DNA of 5,835 nt from Clostridia bacterium (GTDB lineage: Bacteria > Bacillota_A > Clostridia > Christensenellales > Borkfalkiaceae), in contig JAFTIK010000079.1 in NCBI GenBank assembly GCA_017456945.1, positions 1 through 5,835 of the forward strand, written 5' to 3'. Position 1 is the stretch's first letter. Every line of letters starts with the position of its first letter. Positions 1-5,835 of the stretch are shown one piece after another. Both the position numbers and the translations under genes were made by a program. The notes beneath the pieces are model-generated. The model searched no databases, was not told the origin of the DNA, and worked only from the letters and a program-made list of their open reading frames with translations.

Positions 1-77
1 AGATGGAACTTTATGTTGGAAAAGATTTTACCACTTTCCCAACCTACGACGATATATTGTATAGCGTTAAATATTAA
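1..77 (+). CDS. C-terminal end of an unidentified protein (partial)
   Basis: An open frame with codons at 3, 6, 9 and so on runs in from the left edge and stops at TAA 75-77. Its last residues read MELYVGKDFTTFPTYDDILYSVKY. The composition, with mixed acidic, aromatic and hydrophobic residues, and codons such as TAC and GAC fit the neighbouring genes. The strong terminator that starts six bases after the stop fits a gene end here. The ATG at position 3 is probably an internal methionine, since a 24-residue gene with no visible ribosome binding site would be unusual. Frame 1 is also open until position 84, so the frame choice is a judgement. I do not recognise the family and assign no function. 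Confidence 0.45.
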   Translation, partial: MELYVGKDFTTFPTYDDILYSVKY

Positions 78-82
78 TTGTT

Positions 83-114
83 AAACCACTCTATCTAGAG
101 TGGTTTTTCTTTTT
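83..114 (+). terminator. Intrinsic (Rho-independent) terminator
   Basis: A perfect 10-bp stem (AAACCACTCT at 83-92 with AGAGTGGTTT at 97-106) has a 4-base ATCT loop. It runs into a U-rich tract, TTTTTCTTTTT (104-114). It sits just after the stop of the partial upstream gene and six bases before the sbcD -35 box, so it insulates the sbcDC operon from upstream transcription. The opposite strand also carries an A/T-rich flank, but no minus-strand gene is visible to be terminated. Confidence 0.95.
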
Positions 115-119
115 AGGTA

Positions 120-148
120 TTGACAAAACACCCGATCGGTTATATAAT
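120..148 (+). promoter_or_regulatory. Sigma-A type promoter of the sbcD-sbcC operon
   Basis: A perfect -35 box TTGACA (120-125) and a perfect -10 box TATAAT (143-148) are separated by 17 bp, the optimal spacing. Transcription would start near 155, giving a leader of roughly 20 bases. The spacer holds the 8-bp palindrome CCGATCGG (132-139), the only GC-rich patch in this promoter. No match to the Bacillus-type LexA box (CGAAC-N4-GTTCG) is seen, so SOS control is not supported by the sequence. Confidence 0.9.
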
Positions 149-167
149 AAAAATACCAAAAAACTTT

Positions 168-174
168 AGGAGAG
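168..174 (+). promoter_or_regulatory. Ribosome binding site of sbcD
   Basis: AGGAGAG lies about five bases before the ATG at 178 and fixes that start. No other in-frame start with a comparable site is present nearby. Confidence 0.9.
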
Positions 175-177
175 AAA

Positions 178-1314
178 ATGAAGTTTTTGCATATTTCAGA
201 CTTGCATTTGGGCAAGCGCTTAAATGAATATTCGCTTATTGAAGATCAGCGTTTTATTCTTAATCAAATACTAAAAATCACCGCCGAAGAAAAACCCGAC
301 GGGCTTTTGATTGCAGGTGACGTTTACGATAAATCCGTTCCGTCTGCAGAAGCCGTTAGTTTGTTCGACGAGTTTTTGGTTAATCTATCTAAAACGGGTG
401 TTAAAACATTTATAATAAGTGGTAACCACGATTCGCCAGAACGCCTTTCTTTCGGCTCTCGCTTAATGGATAAGAGTGGAATTTATATTTCTATGGTTTA
501 CGTCGGTAAGGTAGAGCCTATAACACTTTACGACGAGTTTGGCGCGTTAAACGTTTATATGTTGCCTTTCGTTAAGCCCGTGCACGTTAAAAGATATTTT
601 GGCGAAGAGATAGATAGTTATACGAAAGCGCTTAGCGTTGCTATAGAGAATATGAAAGTTAACGAGAACGAGCGTAACCTACTTATAACCCACCAGTTCG
701 TTACGGGCTCTTCTAGAACGGATTCTGAAGACCTTTCGGTCGGTGGTACTGATAACGTAGACGTTTGCGTGTTCGACCCTTTCGATTACGTTGCTTTAGG
801 GCATATTCACCGCCCGCAAAAGTGTGTTAAAGATACCGTAAGATATTCGGGAACGCCCTTAAAATACTCTCTTTCAGAAGCCCAAGACCAAAAGTCCATA
901 TCAATTGTTGAAATGGGCAAAAAGGGGGAAATAAGCGTTCGCCTTGCGCCCTTAACGCCATTAAGGGATTTAACGCAAATCAAAGGCAAGTATCAAGATT
1001 TAATGCAAAAGTCTTTTTACGAAGGAACTACGTTAAAAGAAGATTACGTTTATATTACTTTAACCGACGACGAAGAAATACCCGACGTTATGGCTAAACT
1101 TCGCACGGTTTACCGTAACGTTACGGCGTTACGGTACGACAATAAACGAACTCAAGCCAAAGGTGGGGTGGAGTTTATAAGTCAAGTGGAAAACAAAACG
1201 CCGTTAGAACTGTTCGGCGACTTTTACCGTATGCAAAATAACGACAAAATGAGCGCCGAGCAAAACGCGCTCGTTCAAAACCTTATAGAAAAGATTTGGG
1301 GTGAAGAATTATGA
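178..1314 (+). CDS. sbcD: SbcD, Mre11-family nuclease subunit of the SbcCD complex
   Basis: This 378-residue protein is the nuclease subunit of SbcCD, the bacterial counterpart of Mre11-Rad50. In the family, SbcD is a metal-dependent (usually Mn2+) phosphoesterase with dsDNA exonuclease and hairpin-cutting endonuclease activity, driven by ATP-dependent movements of SbcC. It acts on DNA ends and on cruciforms formed at palindromes. The calcineurin-like phosphodiesterase motifs are all visible in order: ISDLHLG with D8 and H10, AGDVYD with D48, SGNHDS with N83-H84, ITHQF with H172, and GHIHRP with H209 and H211. The remaining C-terminal part (about 270-378) fits the capping and SbcC-binding region. 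The length is normal and no catalytic residue is missing. The start is set by the AGGAG site at 168. The stop overlaps the sbcC start in ATGA, so the two subunits are probably translationally coupled. Confidence 0.97.
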   Translation: MKFLHISDLHLGKRLNEYSLIEDQRFILNQILKITAEEKPDGLLIAGDVYDKSVPSAEAVSLFDEFLVNLSKTGVKTFIISGNHDSPERLSFGSRLMDKSGIYISMVYVGKVEPITLYDEFGALNVYMLPFVKPVHVKRYFGEEIDSYTKALSVAIENMKVNENERNLLITHQFVTGSSRTDSEDLSVGGTDNVDVCVFDPFDYVALGHIHRPQKCVKDTVRYSGTPLKYSLSEAQDQKSISIVEMGKKGEISVRLAPLTPLRDLTQIKGKYQDLMQKSFYEGTTLKEDYVYITLTDDEEIPDVMAKLRTVYRNVTALRYDNKRTQAKGGVEFISQVENKTPLELFGDFYRMQNNDKMSAEQNALVQNLIEKIWGEEL

Positions 1315-4073
1315 GACCGTTAACGCTTATAATGTCGGCGTTCGGGCCGTACGCTGAACGCGTAGAAATAAATTTAAATAAGTTTGGAAAGAGTGGGCTT
1401 TATTTGATTACGGGTGATACTGGCGCAGGTAAAACTACTATTTTCGACGCTATTACTTTTGCCCTTTACGGCGAAGCGAGTGGGCAAAATAGAGAGCCGG
1501 TTATGTTGCGTTCGCAGTACGCAAAACCCGAAACGCCCACAGAAGTAGAACTAGTATTCGAGTGTAAAGATAAGGTTTATAAAATAAAGCGCAACCCCGA
1601 GTACGAGCGCTTAAAAGTGCACGGGGCAGGCGTAACCGTGCAGAAAGCCAACGCCGAACTTCATTATCCAGACGGCAAAGTCGTAGTTAAAAAGACTGAA
1701 GTAGATAACGCCGTTAGGGAAATAGTCGGCATTGATAGAAAGCAGTTTTTGCAGATTGCAATGATAGCGCAAGGGGATTTTTTGAAACTTTTGCTATCGT
1801 CAACAGAAGAGCGAAAAAAGATTTTCCGTCAGATTTTTAAGACCGAGCCGTTCGATAGGTTACAAAACGAATTAAAGGGTATATATCTCGCTTTAGAAGG
1901 CAAAAGAAAGGCGCAAAAGGCAGGTATAGCGCAGTATATAGAAGGTATTGATTGTCAAGACGACGACCCGTTATATATTCAAGTACAAAGGGCAAAGTCT
2001 GGCGAAACGCCTATTTTAGAATGTATTGAACTTATTGAAACTCTCGTTAAAAAAGATATTGAAAGAGAGAACGAATTTTCAAATAAAGTAAAGTCGGTTG
2101 AAAAGCAACTAGAAGAAATTAACGCAGAAATAATAAAGGCTGAAGATATTGCTTTGGCAAAAAACGAGTTGGAAAAAACCAGCCAAGGCATAAAACTGTT
2201 AGAAGAAAAAATAGTTAGTTTTAAAACCGTTTATGAAAAGGCAGTTGAAAATCAAACGGAAATTAAAGTTTTAACCGAGCAAATAGGCGCTAAAAAGGCT
2301 GAACTAGAAAAATACGACCAACTTGAAGAAAAGCAAAAAACTCTTTTTAGTATTCTAAAAACGGTCGCTACGCTTGAAGATAAAAAAGAAAATGCTAAAA
2401 AGAGCGTTGAAAGGCAAAAGAAAGAATTAGAAAGGTTAGAGCAGGACTATAATGCTTTTTCCACGGCAACCGCCGAATTTGAAAGAATAAACGGGTTAAA
2501 AGCGCAATTAAATGCCAAGTTAGAGTTGATTTTAGGGCTGGAAACTGACATTAATAAAATTGAATTAGCAAAAGAATATTTAGCAAGGTGGCAAAAGGAA
2601 TATATAGTTCTTAAAGCCGACTATGATAAGGAAAAATCCGTTTACGACCAAATGGAAACTTGCTTTTTGAACGAACAAGCGGGAATTTTGGCAAACACGC
2701 TCGTTAAAGGCTCGCCATGCCCCGTTTGTGGGGCTTTAGAGCACCCTAACCCTGCGTTGAAAGGGCAAAACGCGCCAACGCAAGAAAGTCTTAAAGCGCA
2801 AAAACAAATGATGGAAAAGGCTAGAAAAGACGCCGACGAAAAGAGTTTGCAATGCGCGAATTACGTGGAAAAAATCAAGGAAAATTCCGATAGGGTTCAA
2901 AAGGAACTAGACAAGAATTTCGGTGGCGTTTTAATTGAAAAAGCAATCGAGTTCTTACACGAACAAAAGAGTTTGCTTGAAAGTCAACTTAAAGAACTCG
3001 ACAAAAAGATAATTGAAGAAGATAAAAAGATTAAAATTAAAGCTGAAATGGAAAAAGAATTGCCTTTAAGAAGGCAAAAAATTCAAGCGCTTGAAACGGA
3101 ATTTAACAATCTATCTGAAGAATTGCTTTCAAACAACGTTACCAAAGGTCATTTAGAGCAAGCCGTTAAAGAACTTAAAGACAAGTTAGAGTTCGGCTAT
3201 AAAGACCAAGCCGTAAAAGCCGTTCGTCAAATTGAAGATAGGAAAAACGCGCTTGAAAACGAGATAACTAGAGCGGATAACAATTTAAGGCAAGCGAATA
3301 CCGAACTAGTAGGATTAACGGCTAAAAAGCAAGAACTTGAAAAACGAGCGCTAGTAACCCCGTTAGATTTATCTTCTTTAGAGCAGAAAAAACAACTTGT
3401 CACTCAAGAAAAAACACGACTTTTAGACTTGAAAGAAAGGGTTGTTATAAGGCAGTCTGCTTTACAAACGGCGCTTAATAAGATAAAGCAGGGCTCTACC
3501 GCCCTTTCAAAAACCGAAACCGAACTTGCTTGGGTTAAAGCCCTTTCAGATACGGCTAACGGCGCGATTAGCGGTAAGGAAAGAGTTATGCTTGAAACTT
3601 ACGTACAAACGACTTATTTTGATAGAATTATTCGTCGCGCAAACACTAGATTTTTGGTTATGACTTCCGGACAGTACGAACTAAAACGAAGAATTACCGC
3701 AGAAAACAACCGTAGTCAAAGCGGGCTAGACTTAGACGTTATAGACTATTATAACGGCAGTACTCGTAGTGTAAAAACCCTTTCGGGTGGAGAGTCTTTC
3801 AAGGCGTCTCTTGCGCTAGCGCTTGGGCTTTCAGATGAAATACAAGCGCAGTCTGGGGGTATAAAACTAGATACCATGTTCGTTGACGAAGGTTTTGGGT
3901 CTTTAGACGAAGATTCATTAAACCAAGCAATGAAGGCGTTATCGGGGCTAACAGATGGCAATCGTTTAGTTGGTATTATTTCGCACGTAAGAGAACTTAA
4001 AGAAAGAATTGATAAGCAGATAATAGTTACCAAAGATAGGTGTGGCGGTAGTAAAATTCAGTTGGTAAATTAG
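1311..4073 (+). CDS. sbcC: SbcC, Rad50-family SMC-like ATPase subunit of SbcCD
   Basis: This 920-residue protein is the ATPase and DNA-tethering subunit that partners SbcD. The N-terminal ATPase lobe has the Walker A motif GDTGAGKT (35-42) and a Q-loop glutamine (Q154, in AQGDFLKLL). Two long Lys/Glu/Gln-rich heptad-type segments (about 180-465 and 480-765) should form an antiparallel coiled coil. At their tip sits a zinc hook, CPVCGALEHP (C470 and C473), which in the family dimerises through Zn2+. The C-terminal lobe has the ABC signature LSGGE (824-828), Walker B ending in D859-E860, the D-loop SLDE (864-867) and the H-loop histidine H892. It is somewhat shorter than E. coli SbcC (1048 residues), apparently in the coils. 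GGGGTG (1298-1303) is a fair ribosome binding site inside the end of sbcD. No motif is broken, and the call is secure. Confidence 0.97.
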   Translation: MRPLTLIMSAFGPYAERVEINLNKFGKSGLYLITGDTGAGKTTIFDAITFALYGEASGQNREPVMLRSQYAKPETPTEVELVFECKDKVYKIKRNPEYERLKVHGAGVTVQKANAELHYPDGKVVVKKTEVDNAVREIVGIDRKQFLQIAMIAQGDFLKLLLSSTEERKKIFRQIFKTEPFDRLQNELKGIYLALEGKRKAQKAGIAQYIEGIDCQDDDPLYIQVQRAKSGETPILECIELIETLVKKDIERENEFSNKVKSVEKQLEEINAEIIKAEDIALAKNELEKTSQGIKLLEEKIVSFKTVYEKAVENQTEIKVLTEQIGAKKAELEKYDQLEEKQKTLFSILKTVATLEDKKENAKKSVERQKKELERLEQDYNAFSTATAEFERINGLKAQLNAKLELILGLETDINKIELAKEYLARWQKEYIVLKADYDKEKSVYDQMETCFLNEQAGILANTLVKGSPCPVCGALEHPNPALKGQNAPTQESLKAQKQMMEKARKDADEKSLQCANYVEKIKENSDRVQKELDKNFGGVLIEKAIEFLHEQKSLLESQLKELDKKIIEEDKKIKIKAEMEKELPLRRQKIQALETEFNNLSEELLSNNVTKGHLEQAVKELKDKLEFGYKDQAVKAVRQIEDRKNALENEITRADNNLRQANTELVGLTAKKQELEKRALVTPLDLSSLEQKKQLVTQEKTRLLDLKERVVIRQSALQTALNKIKQGSTALSKTETELAWVKALSDTANGAISGKERVMLETYVQTTYFDRIIRRANTRFLVMTSGQYELKRRITAENNRSQSGLDLDVIDYYNGSTRSVKTLSGGESFKASLALALGLSDEIQAQSGGIKLDTMFVDEGFGSLDEDSLNQAMKALSGLTDGNRLVGIISHVRELKERIDKQIIVTKDRCGGSKIQLVN

Positions 4074-4116
4074 TTTTTATTTTAAGTTTTTGTTTTTAAA
4101 ATTATCTAATATAGCG

Positions 4117-4145
4117 TTGACTTATTAGAATTTTTATTTTATAAT
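4117..4145 (+). promoter_or_regulatory. Sigma-A type promoter of the phosphohexomutase gene
   Basis: The -35 box TTGACT (4117-4122) matches consensus at five of six bases. The -10 box TATAAT (4140-4145) is perfect, and the spacer is 17 bp. Transcription would begin near 4152, about 30 bases before the ATG. No convincing terminator is visible between the sbcC stop (4073) and this promoter, only AT-rich T runs at 4074-4097, so some read-through from sbcDC is possible. A weak inverted repeat GTCT-N6-AGAC (4149-4162) spans the presumed start site; I attach no function to it. Confidence 0.85.
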
Positions 4146-4169
4146 GTAGTCTCAATTTAGACAGGGTTA

Positions 4170-4175
4170 AAGGAG
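4170..4175 (+). promoter_or_regulatory. Ribosome binding site of the phosphohexomutase gene
   Basis: AAGGAG lies five bases before the ATG at 4181. It is a strong Shine-Dalgarno match and confirms that start, which also places the family's N-terminal FGTGGWR motif at the expected position. Confidence 0.9.
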
Positions 4176-4180
4176 ATATT

Positions 4181-5587
4181 ATGATTAAATTTGGAACGGG
4201 TGGTTGGCGCGCCGTTATCGGCGACGACTTTACTAAAGAAAACGTGCAACTCGTAGCGCAAGCAATGTGTGACTTTATGATTGAAGAAAAGAAAACGGAT
4301 TTACCCGTTATGATAGGGTACGACCGTAGATTTTTATCGGCGTCTTCTGCAAAGTGGATTGCCGAAGTGTTTAGCGCAAACGGGGTTAAAAGTTTGTTTA
4401 TGACAAGGTCTGCGCCTACGCCCTTAGTAATGTTTACCGTAAAGCACGATAAACTAAACTACGGCGTAGAAGTTACCGCAAGCCACAACCCCGCCGATTA
4501 TAACGGCATAAAATTCTTTACCGAAGAAGGTCGAGATGCGCCCGTAGAAGTTACCCGTCGTATAGAAGAACTAATTGAAAAAGCAACCGTAAAAACTACG
4601 CCTTTTGAAAAGGCTGTTAAAGACGGGCTTATAACTTATCTTAAAGGGCCGTTTAACGACTTTATCGACTCTATTTTATCTAGGTTAGACGTTCAAGCGA
4701 TAAGAAACGCCGACCTAAGAATATTGTTCGACTCAATGCACGGTTCGGCAACTCATCCTATGCTTACTATGTTGCATACGGCAAGATGTACGGTAGATAC
4801 TATGAACTCTAATAAGGACGGGTATTTCGGTGGAAATATGCCTGCGCCGGGGTACGAGCAGTCTGCCTTACTTCGCCACAGAGTAGCCACCGAAGGTTAC
4901 GATTTGGGTATAGAAGTTGACGGTGACGGCGATAGGCTTGCAATTATAGACGGCGCGGGTGAGTTTATAGAAGCAAACAAGATTTTGGTAATGCTCTATT
5001 ATTACTTGCACGAGTACAAAGGGTGGAAAGGCCCTGTAGTAAGAAATCTTATGACTACGCAAATGTTAGATGCAGTTGCAAAATCTTTTGGTGAAACTTG
5101 TTACGAAGTACCCGTAGGGTTTAAGCATATTTCTTCCACGCTAGATAGAACGGACGCCGTTTTAGGTGGCGAATCTTCGGGTGGTCTTACGGTTAGGGGG
5201 CATATATTTGGTAAGGACTCGGTTTACGCCGCGGGGCTTTTCGTGGAAATGGTTGCTAAAATCGGTAAAACACTTGGCGAGTTTTGGAAGGAACTTACCG
5301 ATAAGTACGGCGAATTCTTTACCGCAGAAGGCAGTTTTAGATTTAAGCCTGAAGATAAATCGCGTATTCATAAGAAGTTTATAGAGGAAAAGTTTATCCC
5401 CGATTTCAACGGTATGGAAATAGAGAAAGTTGGGTATGCGGACGGGGTTAAATACTATTTTACCGACGGAAGTTACGTTTGTTGCCGTTTTTCAGGCACG
5501 GAACCTTTGTTGCGTTTAGCATCTGAATCAAATAGCAAGGCAAAAGCGCAAGAACTTCTTTCGGCAATTAAGAAGGCCGTTCTTTAA
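4181..5587 (+). CDS. Alpha-D-phosphohexomutase, probable phosphoglucomutase/phosphomannomutase
   Basis: This 468-residue cytoplasmic enzyme belongs to the superfamily that moves phosphate between C1 and C6 of a hexose phosphate through a phosphoserine and a bisphosphorylated intermediate. It would link glycolytic hexose 6-phosphates to sugar-nucleotide, glycogen or envelope precursor synthesis. All four domain signatures are visible: N-terminal FGTGGWR (4-10), the catalytic phosphoserine loop TASHNP with S101, the Mg2+ loop DGDGDR (D247, D249, D251), the sugar-binding loop GGESSGG (329-335), and the phosphate-binding loop RFSGTEP (436-442). The W in GWR and a GGESSGG loop rather than the GEQSGH typical of GlmM favour a phosphoglucomutase/phosphomannomutase over phosphoglucosamine mutase. 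The exact sugar cannot be settled from sequence, so no gene symbol is given. Length is normal and no frameshift is seen. It has its own promoter and appears to be a single-gene unit. Confidence 0.93.
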   Translation: MIKFGTGGWRAVIGDDFTKENVQLVAQAMCDFMIEEKKTDLPVMIGYDRRFLSASSAKWIAEVFSANGVKSLFMTRSAPTPLVMFTVKHDKLNYGVEVTASHNPADYNGIKFFTEEGRDAPVEVTRRIEELIEKATVKTTPFEKAVKDGLITYLKGPFNDFIDSILSRLDVQAIRNADLRILFDSMHGSATHPMLTMLHTARCTVDTMNSNKDGYFGGNMPAPGYEQSALLRHRVATEGYDLGIEVDGDGDRLAIIDGAGEFIEANKILVMLYYYLHEYKGWKGPVVRNLMTTQMLDAVAKSFGETCYEVPVGFKHISSTLDRTDAVLGGESSGGLTVRGHIFGKDSVYAAGLFVEMVAKIGKTLGEFWKELTDKYGEFFTAEGSFRFKPEDKSRIHKKFIEEKFIPDFNGMEIEKVGYADGVKYYFTDGSYVCCRFSGTEPLLRLASESNSKAKAQELLSAIKKAVL

Positions 5588-5612
5588 CAAAATATAAAAT
5601 TAGTTAATTTGC

Positions 5613-5640
5613 TTGACAAATTCTTGATATATGGTATAAT
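5613..5640 (+). promoter_or_regulatory. Strong extended -10 promoter driving the riboswitch leader
   Basis: A perfect -35 box TTGACA (5613-5618) and a perfect -10 box TATAAT (5635-5640) are 16 bp apart, and TGG (5632-5634) supplies an extended -10 (TGnTATAAT). Transcription would start near 5647, only a few bases before the first strand of riboswitch stem P1. This supports a dedicated leader RNA here rather than an extension of the phosphohexomutase transcript. No terminator hairpin lies between the phosphohexomutase stop (5587) and this promoter. Confidence 0.9.
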
Positions 5641-5649
5641 TAAATTACT

Positions 5650-5739
5650 CGTGAGGGAGTAGTAAGCGCCGTTCTAACGGTGGAGCAAGTCAACATCCTG
5701 ACCGAAAGGTCTGGCTTGTTTGAAAATACGAGACTCACG
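5650..5739 (+). promoter_or_regulatory. yybP-ykoY class manganese riboswitch aptamer
   Basis: In its class this RNA binds Mn2+ and usually turns on manganese export genes. Stem P1 pairs CGUGAG (5650-5655) with CUCACG (5734-5739). Between its strands lie the hallmarks of the class: GGAGUAG (5656-5662) facing CGAGA (5729-5733), and GUCAACA (5689-5695). GUA (5662-5664) can pair with UAC (5727-5729) to continue the helix above the conserved loop. A variable hairpin occupies 5667-5682 (CGCCGU, loop UCUA, ACGGUG). The third arm pairs CAAGUC (5686-5691) with GGCUUG (5713-5718), has the conserved AACA in an internal loop, and is capped by GACC-GAAA-GGUC (5700-5711). Identification is by motif and fold read by eye; a covariance-model search against Rfam RF00080 would be decisive. 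The controlled gene is outside the window. Confidence 0.87.
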
Positions 5740-5769
5740 TATATCCTATAGGGTTGTACGTGTTTCGTA
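5727..5769 (+). promoter_or_regulatory. Alternative hairpin of the riboswitch expression platform
   Basis: The 3' side of the aptamer can refold with sequence after it. UACGAGA (5727-5733) pairs with UUUCGUA (5763-5769) with one G-U. After a 2-base bulge, CACGUAUA (5736-5743) pairs with UGUACGUG (5755-5762) with one G-U. A U-U mismatch follows, then CC (5745-5746) pairs with GG (5752-5753). This hairpin consumes both the conserved CGAGA of the ligand site and most of the P1 3' strand, so it cannot coexist with the folded aptamer. The bases after it (AAUAUUGAUUU) are a poor U-tract for the full stem. If only 5736-5762 forms, UUUCGUAAUAUU follows, which is a weak terminator. Whether it stops transcription or acts on translation is unclear. 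Confidence 0.65.
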
Positions 5770-5784
5770 ATATTGATTTAAATT

Positions 5785-5818
5785 CGACAAGTATAGCCTG
5801 TAGGTTATACTTGTTTCG
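5785..5818 (+). terminator. Second leader hairpin, possible weak terminator
   Basis: CAAGUAUAGCC (5788-5798) pairs with GGUUAUACUUG (5803-5813) in 11 continuous pairs with one G-U and a UGUA loop. CGA (5785-5787) can add three more pairs with UCG (5816-5818) across a 2-base bulge. A moderately U-rich stretch, UUUCGUUUAUU (5814-5824), follows, so it may act as a terminator, but the tract is interrupted and much poorer than the one at 104-114. It resembles the preceding hairpin in loop region (CCUGUAGG versus CCUAUAGG) and in the UGUUUCGU that ends each. It may be part of the riboswitch control region or a separate structural repeat. Confidence 0.45.
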
Positions 5819-5835
5819 TTTATTGTGTAAAATAA

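Noticed and set aside
807..989. Minus-strand open frame of 60 codons inside sbcD
   Set aside because: It lies fully antisense to a gene with complete nuclease motifs, its sequence resembles no protein I recognise, and it looks like a shadow of the coding strand.
1979..2191. Minus-strand open frame rich in Ser and Phe inside sbcC
   Set aside because: This is the composition expected from reading Lys/Glu-rich coiled-coil codons backwards; it overlaps the secure sbcC frame.
2090..3500. Low-complexity, Lys/Glu-rich sequence in the middle of sbcC that could look like repeats or foreign DNA
   Set aside because: It is the normal composition of the SbcC/Rad50 coiled coil flanking the zinc hook and stays in frame throughout.
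3749..4033. Minus-strand open frame of 94 codons over the sbcC C-terminal ATPase lobe
   Set aside because: It is antisense to the signature, Walker B and H-loop motifs of sbcC and shows no features of its own.
4074..4101. Possible terminator after sbcC (TTTTAA at 4080-4085 with TTAAAA at 4096-4101 among T runs)
   Set aside because: The stem would be six A-U pairs only, with a 10-base loop and no GC pairs, far too weak to call as an intrinsic terminator.
5162..5384. Overlapping open frames on both strands inside the phosphohexomutase gene
   Set aside because: Both sit within the region coding the sugar-binding loop of a complete enzyme and look like out-of-frame shadows.
5597..5610. Inverted repeat AAATTA-GT-TAATTT after the phosphohexomutase stop
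   Set aside because: It is all A-T with a 2-base loop and no following T-tract, so it is neither a credible terminator nor a clear operator.

Overview
The window reads as a stretch of chromosome from a moderately AT-rich, low-GC Gram-positive type bacterium, most likely Bacillota/Clostridia and perhaps an uncultured lineage. This rests on strong AGGAG-type ribosome binding sites, near-consensus sigma-A promoters with 16-17 bp spacers, a canonical hairpin-plus-U-tract terminator, and a manganese riboswitch of the class common in that phylum. The genus cannot be fixed from the sequence. All genes lie on the + strand and the window is almost fully coding.

Layout. Bases 1-77 probably hold the last codons of an unidentified gene, closed by a textbook intrinsic terminator (83-114). 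A consensus promoter (120-148) then drives a two-gene operon, sbcD (178-1314) and sbcC (1311-4073), joined by a 4-base ATGA overlap. Together they encode the bacterial Mre11-Rad50-type nuclease/ATPase complex, which processes DNA hairpins and double-strand ends. No convincing terminator follows sbcC. A separate promoter (4117-4145) drives a complete alpha-D-phosphohexomutase gene (4181-5587), best read as a phosphoglucomutase/phosphomannomutase.

The most interesting part is the 248-base noncoding tail (5588-5835). It carries a strong extended -10 promoter (5613-5640) followed at once by an aptamer matching the yybP-ykoY manganese riboswitch class (about 5650-5739). The aptamer's 3' side, including the conserved CGAGA and the closing P1 strand, can instead form a long hairpin (5727-5769). 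This looks like an expression platform in which the ligand-bound and alternative folds exclude each other. A second, similar hairpin (5785-5818) follows and repeats the same UGUUUCGU sequence. The controlled gene lies beyond the right edge; from the riboswitch class it should be a manganese exporter or related membrane protein.

The three complete genes do not form one pathway: DNA repair, sugar-phosphate metabolism and metal homeostasis sit in separate transcription units. No mobile element, CRISPR array, tRNA or rRNA was seen, and I found no previously undescribed multi-gene system here. The best lead is the tandem-hairpin architecture after the riboswitch.
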